From Methanoregulaceae archaeon PtaB.Bin056 (lineage in GTDB: Archaea; Halobacteriota; Methanomicrobia; Methanomicrobiales; Methanospirillaceae), in contig MVQD01000082.1 of the NCBI GenBank assembly GCA_002067095.1, positions 1 to 62,422 on the forward strand: a stretch of DNA of 62,422 bases. Reading direction: 5' to 3'. Numbering within the stretch: the stretch's first letter is position 1; each line of letters opens with the position of its first letter. The position numbers and the translations under genes are program-made. This document shows, one piece after another, positions 53,301-60,299 of this stretch. The notes below the pieces were generated by a model. It worked only from the letters and a program-made list of their open reading frames with translations, did no database searches and was not told where the DNA came from.

Positions 53301-55515
53301 GGGGTACAAGGTGATTGTGACTGCCGGAGACGGATACAGCAAGGAGCTCACTAGCCAGCAAATCGGGACAACGGACGGGTTCATCATCGCGAACACGCTG
53401 AACGGTCAGCCGCTTCCCACCGAAGGGTCGCACCCGCCGTATCCTCTCCGCTTGGTCGGGGTAGGCCTGCCGTCCGCAAGCTACAGCGTCGGGAATATCG
53501 CAAGTATTGAACTGACCGACTTCCAGGAGCCCACGGAGATCCCGACTATTACCCTCATCAAGTACGCAAGCGACGGGACCACCATCATCAACCAGACCAC
53601 GGTCGATCATGTCTGGATGGAGGCAAACCTCCCGGTCATAGGTGATGGTGTGACACACTACCTATACCAGGGCGTCACCTCTGACCCGGCTGACCTTTGG
53701 GACCCGACCGAGACCAAGGGGATGACTCCACCCAAGATCGATAATGCAATCAAGGCGACGAAGGTGAGGGACCTCTGCGAACTCGTGGGGGGCATGGAGA
53801 CCGGCACCGAGATCAAGTTCGTTGCGACCGACGGGTACGAGACCACACTCCCCTACGATGCTATCTATCCCAACCCGCACGTCTACTCCCACATTGGCGA
53901 ATCAGTGATCGCCTGGTATGCCGATGGGAATTATGTCCCGCAGTACGGCGACGGTCCACGGCTCTTTTTCGCACCCGAGGATCATGTTGTCGGGCAGTGG
54001 AATATGCACGAAGCCCTGCCCGAGCAGTACTGGCACTACTACTGGGATGGTGGCGTCCAGTACCCATCGGTCGCAGGTCTCTCTGCCAAATATATCGACA
54101 CTATCAAGATTTACGCTGCTCCTGTTGCAGACTGGACGCTTGTCCTTGACGGGGAGGATGTCGGTGGATTGAACCGGTCCATCTCCCGGAACTACTTTGA
54201 GTCCGCGCTCGCCTGCCAGTTTGGTGCCAACCACGAAGCAGAATATACCGACAACGCTGGCAGAACCTGGTCGGGGATGCCACTCTGGTTCCTCTGTGGA
54301 TTCGTGGACGATGCCGACCAGCACTCTGATGACGCGTACAACGAGACGATGGCCCTGGCTGGATACAATATCACCGTCATTGCAACTGACGGATACAGCG
54401 TGACGTTCGATTCCAGAGATACCATCCGATCAACAAACTACATCGTCGCCAACTCGCTCAACGGGACGCCAATCTCCGAAAACGATTCCAGCTGGCCTCT
54501 CCGGCTGGTTGGCCAGAATGTGACAGGGTCGAAGATCGTCAAGAAAGTCGCTGCGATCAAACTTGAACCGATCGAGTCCCAGCCTCCTATCGGTGACCAG
54601 ACAGTGTATCTCTCTCCCTCATCATCATCGGTAGCGAACGGTACGACCCAAGAGTACGAAATCCGGATCACCTCGCTCCCCGATGGCCTAGCCGGGTATG
54701 ACCTTGCCGTCACGATAAGCAATCCCTCTATCGCGGAGATTGTCGGTGTCCAGTATCCCGCCTGGGGGGCGCTGAACAACACCAATCCTGAGCCCCCCGC
54801 TGACTCCCTCATCCTGAGTGCCGTCGACATGGCCAGACAGGTCGAGCCTGGATTAGAAAACACCCTCCTCGCAACCATTACGGTCAGGGCTGACAGCACA
54901 GGTACCAGCGCGATTACCATATCCGGTGTGCACATGGACGCAGATGGGGGAGATATAATCACGCCTGAAGTCACTTCCGGTGAGATCGTGGTCTATACCC
55001 CGATGGCCGCTGACTTCACAGCGAACCTTACCTCCGGGAAAGCATCTCTGTCCAGGCCCCTGTTCGTCGCCTTCACTGATCTCTCGACTGGCATTCCTCC
55101 CGGTTCATCTTGGTTGTGGGACTTTGATAACAATGGTGTCGTAGACAGCACCCTCCAGAACCCCGTGACATCCTACGTGGATCCCGGTAACTACACGGTA
55201 TCACTGACCGTGGAGAATGCCTACAGCTCAGATACCGAGACAAAATCCGAGTATATCAGGATAACACGATATGTAAAGCCTTTCCCGGGCCATTCGGATG
55301 ACCCCACAGATCCTGACGGTGACTTCCTCTATGAAGACATCAACGGGAACGGAAGGTTCGACTACGATGATATCGTACTGTATTACGAGTACATGCAGTG
55401 GATTCGGGACCAGGATGACGTGGGGATCGAGCCCTATGATTACAACCAGAATGGCCGGATCGATTATGATGATGTAGTAGTCCTGTATCAGGAGCTTCTG
55501 GCGAGTCACCCGTGA
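50317..55515 (+). CDS. giant secreted multidomain protein: WMEANL, SUOX-like, DUF4430, PKD, cohesin, dockerin
   Basis: 1732 aa from ATG 50317 (TTG 50293 also open). Signal peptide ends AMA. Order: WMEANL domain 1 (about 27-235); PKD (240-325); two near-identical DUF4430-like units (327-468, 475-618); SUOX-like domains 1-3 (627-778, 783-922, 927-1070); WMEANL domain 2 (1076-1268); SUOX-like 4 (1270-1420); cohesin (1428-1560); PKD (1561-1648); dockerin (1661-1731, loops DINGNGRFDYDD and DYNQNGRIDYDD). Each SUOX-like unit keeps a Cys 10-25 residues before W/Y-S/E-G-[VIM]-x-L-W (for example VWSGVPLW), about where the Mo-ligating Cys lies. No C-terminal membrane helix; retention must be through cohesin-dockerin contacts. 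Function unknown. Confidence 0.85.
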   Translation: MSTNCRKSFLVTAILFLAVFMVAPAMAATTSVQIVKYASDGTTILNQTMVNYTWMEANLPVLGDGTTHYYHQGPVFIDDPNETLEQELRWNPEEDTNVDTKDMGAVKGTNLKDLCDLVGGMSAGEEVKILSSDGWNKRFAYENVYGYSSREGPIGICWYKNGQYPDSGYSDGIRMVWFADNSTNPWGIHAFGNWDWHEAAAEEYWYYYISGGEYYPTTTGISGQYVNRVYIYSNDPVPTVPEAAFISDVQSGTAPLTVQFTDQSKGSPTAWTWDFENDGTVDSTEPSPSHIYDTAGTYTVKLTVTNGAGSDEEIKTDYITVTSPPSVDELFNGTVTLTEGETFTVTAYNTGGGTYTVNRTTPLGALDAVATLQGFAYDVTDKNFASSGALLLDNIGTYLYQKTPKKAWYAYVNEVYKDGYNNPAGALNLIGLNDGDTIEFYFVEGDVANPTDYFAVTTAASATVKITADIQPAGPVVDTLFDGTVTLTPDTTFNVTAYNTGGGTYTVNRTTPLGALDAVATLQGFAYDVTDKNFASSGALLLDNIGTYLYQKTPKKAWYAYVNDIYKDGYNNPAGALNLIGLNDGDTVEFYFVEGDVANPSDNSAVTSAASAAVKITVEISGSTPTEPDWTLALSGARSQSVTKTYFEQGLACPSSGHMVSYTDAEGGVWSGVPLWLLVAMVDDNPDSGPDHFNFNDALAAEGYSIKVTAGDGYEINFESGDIARNNDYIVANTLNGTALPLEKPNSTKLCFPLQMIGPAVSSGQLVGNITSIELVGLPEPSEGWTLTMEGDVVDVITQQYFEEGIACHHNTTWTDGSGNVWSGVLLWELAGAVDDIETTAHWTFNDTRAASGYTIRVIAGDGYNKTFTSTDVARSNNYLVANMKNGEPLSGTEAPLRLVGANATGGKSVGAIATIRLEGLPAYPAGDWSLLLDGAIRDSISQPEFEDWASCHSATYDDGAGNVYEGIPLWRLMGWVDDRIPHGQNGFNNALANAGYKVIVTAGDGYSKELTSQQIGTTDGFIIANTLNGQPLPTEGSHPPYPLRLVGVGLPSASYSVGNIASIELTDFQEPTEIPTITLIKYASDGTTIINQTTVDHVWMEANLPVIGDGVTHYLYQGVTSDPADLWDPTETKGMTPPKIDNAIKATKVRDLCELVGGMETGTEIKFVATDGYETTLPYDAIYPNPHVYSHIGESVIAWYADGNYVPQYGDGPRLFFAPEDHVVGQWNMHEALPEQYWHYYWDGGVQYPSVAGLSAKYIDTIKIYAAPVADWTLVLDGEDVGGLNRSISRNYFESALACQFGANHEAEYTDNAGRTWSGMPLWFLCGFVDDADQHSDDAYNETMALAGYNITVIATDGYSVTFDSRDTIRSTNYIVANSLNGTPISENDSSWPLRLVGQNVTGSKIVKKVAAIKLEPIESQPPIGDQTVYLSPSSSSVANGTTQEYEIRITSLPDGLAGYDLAVTISNPSIAEIVGVQYPAWGALNNTNPEPPADSLILSAVDMARQVEPGLENTLLATITVRADSTGTSAITISGVHMDADGGDIITPEVTSGEIVVYTPMAADFTANLTSGKASLSRPLFVAFTDLSTGIPPGSSWLWDFDNNGVVDSTLQNPVTSYVDPGNYTVSLTVENAYSSDTETKSEYIRITRYVKPFPGHSDDPTDPDGDFLYEDINGNGRFDYDDIVLYYEYMQWIRDQDDVGIEPYDYNQNGRIDYDDVVVLYQELLASHP
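51349..51672 (+). repeat. DUF4430 tandem repeat, unit A
   Basis: About 324 bases, repeated 450 bases downstream with only about a dozen base differences by eye. The encoded pieces VTAYNTGGGTYTVNRTTPLG and LDNIGTYLYQKTPKKAWYAY are the same in both units. Low divergence, including at third codon positions, indicates recent duplication or gene conversion. Confidence 0.85.
51799..52122 (+). repeat. DUF4430 tandem repeat, unit B
   Basis: Partner of the unit at 51349-51672, exactly 450 bases (150 codons) downstream. Differences cluster toward the 3' half (for example EVYK versus DIYK, TIEF versus TVEF). Confidence 0.85.
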
Positions 55516-55647
55516 AACATCAGAGATTCAGGAGGTCTACCGTGCATTACCAGAACATGCGAAAAAAAAAGAGAACGGGGGGAATGGGGAACGCAGGGCA
55601 CAATTCCATCTCAAAATTGCCACGACCACGATCCCAAAAAACACGAC

Positions 55648-55659
55648 CCAATATAACAG
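55648..55659 (+). promoter_or_regulatory. TATA box for the anchored cohesin gene
   Basis: CCAATATAACAG about 30 bases before ATG 55685, fitting a leaderless or short-leader transcript. The gene therefore has its own promoter separate from the giant protein. Confidence 0.5.
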
Positions 55660-55684
55660 TGTCATCCGGACAGAGGAATGCCCC

Positions 55685-56497
55685 ATGAACATCTCCACAA
55701 TTCACCAGATTATTTTTTTCATTGCATGCAGTACCATATTGCTTTCACCGGCCTATGCAGCGAGTATCCAGATCGATCCTGCCTCTATTACAGTGCAACA
55801 AGGCAAAACTGCCACGGTTAGCCTGACCCTGAACGATGTTTCTTCAGGTCTCGCGGGTTACGACCTGGTAATCCGGTTCACAAACCCGGTAGTTGCAGAA
55901 GTATCAGAAGTCGTGTATCCTTCATGGGCGGTCATGAACGACACCACACGAAAGGCTGACGGATCCGTCAGGCTAAGCGGAATAGACATCTCCAGGCAGG
56001 TCGAACCGGGAACGATGCAAATCCCGCTCGCGACCATGAGCATTAAAGGAATTTCAGGGGGGTCGTCATCATTCATTATCGAGTCAATCTACATGGATGC
56101 AGATGGCGGTGCTGTCATTACCCCAACACTTTCCACCGGAACGATTACCGTGCCGGGAACTTCAGGGTCTTCTTCAGGAGGTAGTGGAGGGGGAGGTGGG
56201 GGAGGTTCGAGTTCCTATGTTGCCCAATCCCACACATCTGCGACTCCTTCACCATCGCCTACAACTACCCGGCCAGAATCAACACCGACTCAAACGCCGC
56301 TGCCAGACAAAGGAACTTCAGTCCCATTGACCACCCAGGCAACTGAACAACCACAAACGGAAGCACTCGCCACCACAGAAATACCGGATTGGAATGGAGG
56401 TATACCATTCTCATGGATAGTCGGTGGGAGCGTTGTAGTAGGTGCTCTCATTATCGGTGCAACCGTCGCACTGAATTGGGATCGGAATCACGAGTGA
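55685..56497 (+). CDS. membrane-anchored cohesin-domain protein
   Basis: 270 aa. Signal peptide (IIFFIACSTILLSPAYA), one cohesin domain (about residues 25-155: IQIDPASITVQQGKTATVSL, LAGYDLVIRFTNPVVAEVSE, IDISRQVEPGTM, SIYMDADGG), a Gly-rich then Ser/Thr/Pro-rich spacer likely to be glycosylated (about 158-235), and a C-terminal membrane helix (IVGGSVVVGALIIGATVAL) with a short charged tail. This is the architecture of an anchoring scaffoldin: one cohesin held at the cell surface by a stalk. It would bind the dockerins of the two large neighbours; that pairing is inference. Confidence 0.85.
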   Translation: MNISTIHQIIFFIACSTILLSPAYAASIQIDPASITVQQGKTATVSLTLNDVSSGLAGYDLVIRFTNPVVAEVSEVVYPSWAVMNDTTRKADGSVRLSGIDISRQVEPGTMQIPLATMSIKGISGGSSSFIIESIYMDADGGAVITPTLSTGTITVPGTSGSSSGGSGGGGGGGSSSYVAQSHTSATPSPSPTTTRPESTPTQTPLPDKGTSVPLTTQATEQPQTEALATTEIPDWNGGIPFSWIVGGSVVVGALIIGATVALNWDRNHE

Positions 56498-56513
56498 GAT
56501 GTTCGTTCGAACC

Positions 56514-56533
56514 GGTTCCACAACCATTTTTTA
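56514..56533 (+). terminator. terminator candidate after the cohesin gene
   Basis: GGTT-CCAC-AACC small hairpin followed by A and six T (T-run 56527-56532), within 40 bases of the stop. Weak stem but correct order for a U-run terminator. Confidence 0.4.
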
Positions 56534-56575
56534 ATAAGTGATTAACGGTCTCTGTAACAATTCGCAACCAGGTTT

Positions 56576-56607
56576 GGATATTTCAATATTCAAATATCCG
56601 AATATTG
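56576..56607. repeat. two interleaved perfect 8-base inverted repeats
   Basis: Four contiguous 8-mers: GGATATTT (56576-56583), CAATATTC (56584-56591), AAATATCC (56592-56599), GAATATTG (56600-56607). The first pairs perfectly with the third, and the second with the fourth. As RNA this gives two mutually exclusive hairpins or a pseudoknot; as DNA, two overlapping palindromic sites. Lies between two converging genes. Confidence 0.8.
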
Positions 56608-56758
56608 AGTTTCTCTTGTTCCTTTCCAGTCTCGTAATGATAAGATCCTGTGCGTGGACCGAATCTACCACAGGCGAAAAGCATGAGTGAGTTTGATTAT
56701 CATTCACGATACCTAAGGCAATACGCATACCCACTTTTAAAAGCGAATAAATGATTAT

Positions 56759-57463
56759 TTAGTCTCTCTTTACGGCATGGAATACCCCGTCGAGCTCTTC
56801 CACAAAAAGCACGGCCTTGCCTGATACAGGGCATGGTTTTACTGATTTGCCTTCCTCGACAAGTATCATGCCAGTCGTGATCGGGACACCGTCGAACGTG
56901 AGGATAATGTCGACTCCCGCGGAAAGTAGCTTCTCCGCAGTCGCCGGCCCCCTGATTTCCCGTATCATCCCCTTCTGGATGAACCTGCCGTCGTAGCCGG
57001 TAACTGCGAGGCCAAGGCCAGCCATCGCCCCGATCACTCCATCCTCTGTTCCCCCAAGACCTTCCAGCCGGATCGAACTGTTCGATGCGAGAGTCCTGGC
57101 CTGCTGCTGCGTGAGCACCCGTCTCTTCGCGTCCATACCGAACGTGACGACGGCGGGAGTCACTTCGCTCTGATGTGCAATCGCGATGCCGGGGTCGCTC
57201 CCCTCCACGAACTCACTTTCCATCACGCTGCGGGCGATCGAGAAAATTCGATCGTTCTGATTCATCTGACATGGCTCAATGTGTATGACCGCACAACTGT
57301 TGTGGGAGGTATAAGGGATAGCGTCATGGAGGAATAACTGGTGCCTGGTAACAGCCTGCACGTGAAATTCTCGCGAAAGCGTATCTGCGATCATGCGGGC
57401 AAGACGACCCGTACCACGCGAGGTGGGAATGTCGGTATCATCGATTGAGAGGAGGAATGTCAT
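56759..57463 (-). CDS. TiaS-like DDTD-domain protein of unknown function
   Basis: 234 aa. N-terminus LLSIDDTDIPTSRGTGRLAR is the ATP-binding DDTD signature of tRNA(Ile2) agmatinylcytidine synthase (TiaS), and GLGGTEDGVIGAMAGLGLA resembles its central segment. The protein is about half of TiaS length and lacks its OB-fold and zinc-ribbon parts, so it is a relative and not TiaS itself. It is the last gene of a Mo-storage/MOT1 set (90 bases after MOT1). A role in oxyanion metabolism is possible from context only. Confidence 0.65.
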   Translation of the reverse strand: MTFLLSIDDTDIPTSRGTGRLARMIADTLSREFHVQAVTRHQLFLHDAIPYTSHNSCAVIHIEPCQMNQNDRIFSIARSVMESEFVEGSDPGIAIAHQSEVTPAVVTFGMDAKRRVLTQQQARTLASNSSIRLEGLGGTEDGVIGAMAGLGLAVTGYDGRFIQKGMIREIRGPATAEKLLSAGVDIILTFDGVPITTGMILVEEGKSVKPCPVSGKAVLFVEELDGVFHAVKRD

Positions 57464-57553
57464 GTGGTTTGCTCTCTCTGTCTTTTTGGTGTTATGAGTT
57501 CATTATTAAGGGAATCCTTGAGTCCAACCGGGAAAAATTACTCATCGGATTCA

Positions 57554-58681
57554 TTAGTCTTTAGTATTTTCTCTTCCGGGCTTATTCAGGTATCGGATGC
57601 CATACGCGAGGCACATCCCTGCCGCAAATGCAAGCGTCATGTTCACAAGGACCGAGAGGACCGCAATAAGCCCTGTAACGAGGTACGACTCCGTCTTTAT
57701 CCCGTGGCGGCCAAGTTCGAGGGCCACAAAGACGAGCAGGGCCCCATAGAACCCCCCTGATATGAGCCCGAGAGTATCTGGACTCGCAAAGAGGAACGCG
57801 AGCAAGAGGAAGAAGATGCCTGCGTAGATGTTCGCTCCTCCCGTCCGCGCCCCAAACCGGTACTGTCCCGCCATTCCGCCTGCGCCATGGCACATGGGAA
57901 AACCCCCGAAAGGGATCGCGATCAGGTTCATCAGGCCGATGGTCCTGGAGAGCCGGGCGGGCCGGACTTCCTGCCCAAAGAGGTCACGGGTCAGCAGTGA
58001 TGTTGCCAGTATCGCGTTTGTGATAGTGAGGAATGCCTGGGGAACGACCAGCGTACCGAGCGCCACAGGGATGTCACTCATGGAGGGGATGACAAGGTGT
58101 GGAAGAGGAAGAAGTGTTATGGCAGGGAACCCATGGAGGGTCACGCCGGTTCCGAATGCCACTCCGACGAGAATGATGCCAGAGGGGTCAGGAATTGCAG
58201 CCAGTCTTGCCACGACGTAGACTGCTGCCATGAGAAGCACGGCAAGCCCAAATACGAGAAAGTCGCCTGCCATGAATCCTAATGAGGTCTTTACAAGGAG
58301 GAGTGCAAGGCCGAGCTGGATTCCCCGGATCACGCTCTGCGGGATATACTTCTCCAGCGCGTCGAGCCATTTCCCATGCCCGAGGGCGAAAAAAAGAAAC
58401 CCAAGGATTATCCCGGCGGCAGCGATCTGGCCCGCGCTCATGTTCTCTGCGATGGCGACCACCGCGATTACCTTCATCGGCTCGATGGGAACGGGTATCT
58501 GGTAATAGCAACCAGTTATGATGAACCAGATGCCAAAGAACAGGAGGATGTATCCGAGGGAGAGCCCGGCTACCGCCGAGACTGCAAGCACCAGTGGGAA
58601 GATAGTGCCAAAATTCCCGACACTTCCGGAAAGTTCATTCAGGCCGAACTTTATTCCCGGTAATGGCTCCGATCCCTCCAT
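57554..58681 (-). CDS. MOT1-type molybdate/sulfate permease
   Basis: 375 aa, about ten membrane helices. Both MOT1 signatures are present: YYQIPVPIEPMKVIAVVAIA (first) and GGFPMCHGAGGMAGQYRFGA (second). Plant and algal MOT1 proteins import molybdate with high affinity; archaeal members are annotated as putative sulfate/molybdate transporters. It begins 28 bases after the Mo-storage homologue, so import and storage appear co-expressed. Confidence 0.85.
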   Translation of the reverse strand: MEGSEPLPGIKFGLNELSGSVGNFGTIFPLVLAVSAVAGLSLGYILLFFGIWFIITGCYYQIPVPIEPMKVIAVVAIAENMSAGQIAAAGIILGFLFFALGHGKWLDALEKYIPQSVIRGIQLGLALLLVKTSLGFMAGDFLVFGLAVLLMAAVYVVARLAAIPDPSGIILVGVAFGTGVTLHGFPAITLLPLPHLVIPSMSDIPVALGTLVVPQAFLTITNAILATSLLTRDLFGQEVRPARLSRTIGLMNLIAIPFGGFPMCHGAGGMAGQYRFGARTGGANIYAGIFFLLLAFLFASPDTLGLISGGFYGALLVFVALELGRHGIKTESYLVTGLIAVLSVLVNMTLAFAAGMCLAYGIRYLNKPGRENTKD

Positions 58682-58709
58682 AGGTCGCTTCGTTTCAATT
58701 CAGGCAGCT

Positions 58710-59528
58710 TCAGGCCTTGATAATGGTTCCCACGCGCTTTCCCTCGACTGCTGCCTTCACGTTCCCGGGTTTGTGCCCGTTGACTATCTTCACTTCCCTG
58801 ATTACCCTTGAATAGACCATCATCTCGAGCACTTTTGGCTCGAGGACAAGGTCCTCCATATCCATCTCCAGCAGTTCCTGCGCGGTGATCTCGGGTATCA
58901 TCTCGGCGTCCTTGTTTGTATGGGGATTTGCAGTATAGAGACCATCAACATTCTTGACCAACACAAGGTTCTTTGCCCCGAGGAGTTCCGCCGCGAGGAA
59001 CGCTCCTGTATCGGTCCGGTGGGGAGGAATGAACCCTATCTCAGCAGGCTGTTCATAGAGCCCGTAGGGGGGTGTCCCGTGGATTACCGGAAGGACGCCC
59101 ATGTGGAAGAGCATGGGGAGCTCAAGAAGGTCCCCGGTATGGATCCTCACCCCGTGCCATGGCGAGAGGAGCAGGGACATCATGATTGCGTTCTGCTCGC
59201 TGATCTTCCCTGCGAGTTCTGCAAGTACCCCTGTTGGCATCCCGAGATCGAGCCCGAGATCCAGGATATGCCGCACCCGTACCCCCCCGCCGGTCGCTAC
59301 CAGAATCTTATGCTCCCGCGAAAGGTTGCCTATCTCCTGGACGAGTGGAAGGACCACCTCTCTTCCATAATCCATGATCCCGTGCCCTCCCACCTTTACT
59401 ACGTTCAAGTCCGGAAGAAGACGTATCTGGTCGCCATCCTCAAATCCGCGAAGCAGGCTCTTCCTTACGAGGGATTCCCCCTGGAGCCTGTTTGCCACTT
59501 CAAATCGTTCACCCTTCTTTCTGTGCAC
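58710..59528 (-). CDS. molybdenum storage protein homologue (MosA/MosB, amino-acid-kinase fold)
   Basis: 272 aa from GTG 59528 (GTG 59498 and TTG 59603 are alternatives), the same length as Azotobacter MoSto subunits. Blocks: IRLLPDLNVVKVGGHGIMD, LPLVQEIGNLSREHKILVAT, GGGVRVRHILDLGLDLGMPT, IPPHRTDTGAFLAAELLGA, LVKNVDGLYTANP and VKIVNGHKPGNVKAAVEG, all close to MosA/MosB and distinct from UMP kinase. MoSto stores polyoxomolybdate/tungstate clusters using ATP. First gene of the mos-MOT1-TiaS-like set, preceded by a palindrome shared with tupBC. Confidence 0.82.
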   Translation of the reverse strand: MHRKKGERFEVANRLQGESLVRKSLLRGFEDGDQIRLLPDLNVVKVGGHGIMDYGREVVLPLVQEIGNLSREHKILVATGGGVRVRHILDLGLDLGMPTGVLAELAGKISEQNAIMMSLLLSPWHGVRIHTGDLLELPMLFHMGVLPVIHGTPPYGLYEQPAEIGFIPPHRTDTGAFLAAELLGAKNLVLVKNVDGLYTANPHTNKDAEMIPEITAQELLEMDMEDLVLEPKVLEMMVYSRVIREVKIVNGHKPGNVKAAVEGKRVGTIIKA

Positions 59529-59565
59529 GGATAGTTTTATGAGATGGCATGGTAAATACAATCTA

Positions 59566-59586
59566 CGTAAACCAACTGGTATATCA
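59566..59586 (-). promoter_or_regulatory. 21-base operator candidate upstream of the Mo-storage gene
   Basis: On the - strand TGATATAC, six bases (CAGTTG), then GTTTACG. It matches the site before tupBC at 17 of 21 positions. A TATA-like AAGTATAAC (59592-59600 on the - strand) lies just upstream, so the site covers the predicted start of transcription, as for a repressor. Confidence 0.6.
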
Positions 59587-59600
59587 TGTGTTATACTTAA

Positions 59601-59613
59601 CAATATATATACC
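59601..59613 (+). promoter_or_regulatory. TATA box for the 68-residue protein gene
   Basis: CAATATATATACC about 40 bases before ATG 59649, divergent from the Mo-storage promoter. Confidence 0.5.
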
Positions 59614-59648
59614 AGGGAAGTGACAAGGTATCATATGGAGTGAGAGTG

Positions 59649-59855
59649 ATGATAAAAATCTATGTCCGTGAGCGCCAGAAGGTGCGTGAGGGTGCAAAGC
59701 AGCCGATGTTCCGTATTGTCGCGGTGACTGGGGGCCAAGTGCAGATAGAACTGACCCATTTCCGCAAGTTCGAGATCGAGCAGATCGCAAAGGATATCGG
59801 GGCCGAGGTTGTATACCTGCAGGAAATCCCCGACGAAGAGAAGAAAAAAGCCTGA
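59649..59855 (+). CDS. small conserved-looking protein, function unknown
   Basis: 68 aa: MIKIYVRERQKVREGAKQP, then MFRIVAVTGGQVQIELTHF, and FEIEQIAKDIGAEVVYL; a beta-beta-alpha-beta pattern with a charged tail. Not recognised. ATG 59649 has GGAG 8 bases upstream; GTG 59640 is an alternative. Its own TATA box and position between the Mo-storage and tup genes suggest a regulatory or metal-handling partner, as inference. Confidence 0.6.
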   Translation: MIKIYVRERQKVREGAKQPMFRIVAVTGGQVQIELTHFRKFEIEQIAKDIGAEVVYLQEIPDEEKKKA

Positions 59856-59948
59856 GTGTAGACAATTCCATTTCATTTTTTGTAGTTTTACTGCAGAGGA
59901 ACTCATTTTATTAGCTTTCTCTGCAAATACATGCATTGAACTGATCTC

Positions 59949-60299
59949 ATGGCTGCATTGAGTATCGACCTCTTATTCACCGCTGCAATAAGGATCTTCC
60001 TGGAAGAAGAGCGATCAATAACGATAAACTGTTCTCTTGGAGAGATACGCATCAAGTTCCCTACTACGAGGCGGCTCGCTGAATTCCTGCAGGTCCCCCA
60101 CTACTACGTCCTCCCATATTTTGCAATGATGGAAGAGATGGAACTGGTGACAAGAGCAGAAAGGATTGGTATATTTACCACTCCCAATGGTACAAAAAAA
60201 CTCGTGAAGATGATGTGCAAAGACTTCAGGAAGGAAGCATCTGAAGTGATAGGAGAGCCCCTTCTCGCCTACCTGGAAGCAAGGGTTTTCTCTCACTGA
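59949..60299 (+). CDS. small winged-helix DNA-binding protein, candidate regulator
   Basis: 116 aa. A helix-turn-helix with wing is visible (TTRRLAEFLQVPHYYVLPYF, then MEEMELVTRAERIGIFTTPN), preceded by a helix (LSIDLLFTAAIRIFLEEE) and followed by a helical end. It does not match ModE by eye. TATA-like CATTTTATTAG (about 59904-59914) gives a very short leader. Its stop codon forms the first bases of the palindrome in front of tupB, and the same palindrome fronts the Mo-storage operon, so it is a natural candidate for the shared regulator. Confidence 0.65.
   Translation: MAALSIDLLFTAAIRIFLEEERSITINCSLGEIRIKFPTTRRLAEFLQVPHYYVLPYFAMMEEMELVTRAERIGIFTTPNGTKKLVKMMCKDFRKEASEVIGEPLLAYLEARVFSH

Noticed and set aside
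47730-55515. Cellulosome for plant polysaccharide degradation
   Set aside because: Cohesins and dockerins are present but no glycoside hydrolase, carbohydrate-binding module or polysaccharide lyase is recognisable.
56501-56520. GTTCGAAC-like tRNA T-arm signature
   Set aside because: No acceptor, D or anticodon arms can be folded around it; it is a short palindromic stretch after the cohesin gene.
60161-60180. GGTATATTTACC inside the winged-helix gene as a third operator copy
   Set aside because: Spacing and half-sites differ from the two 21-base sites, and it lies within coding sequence.
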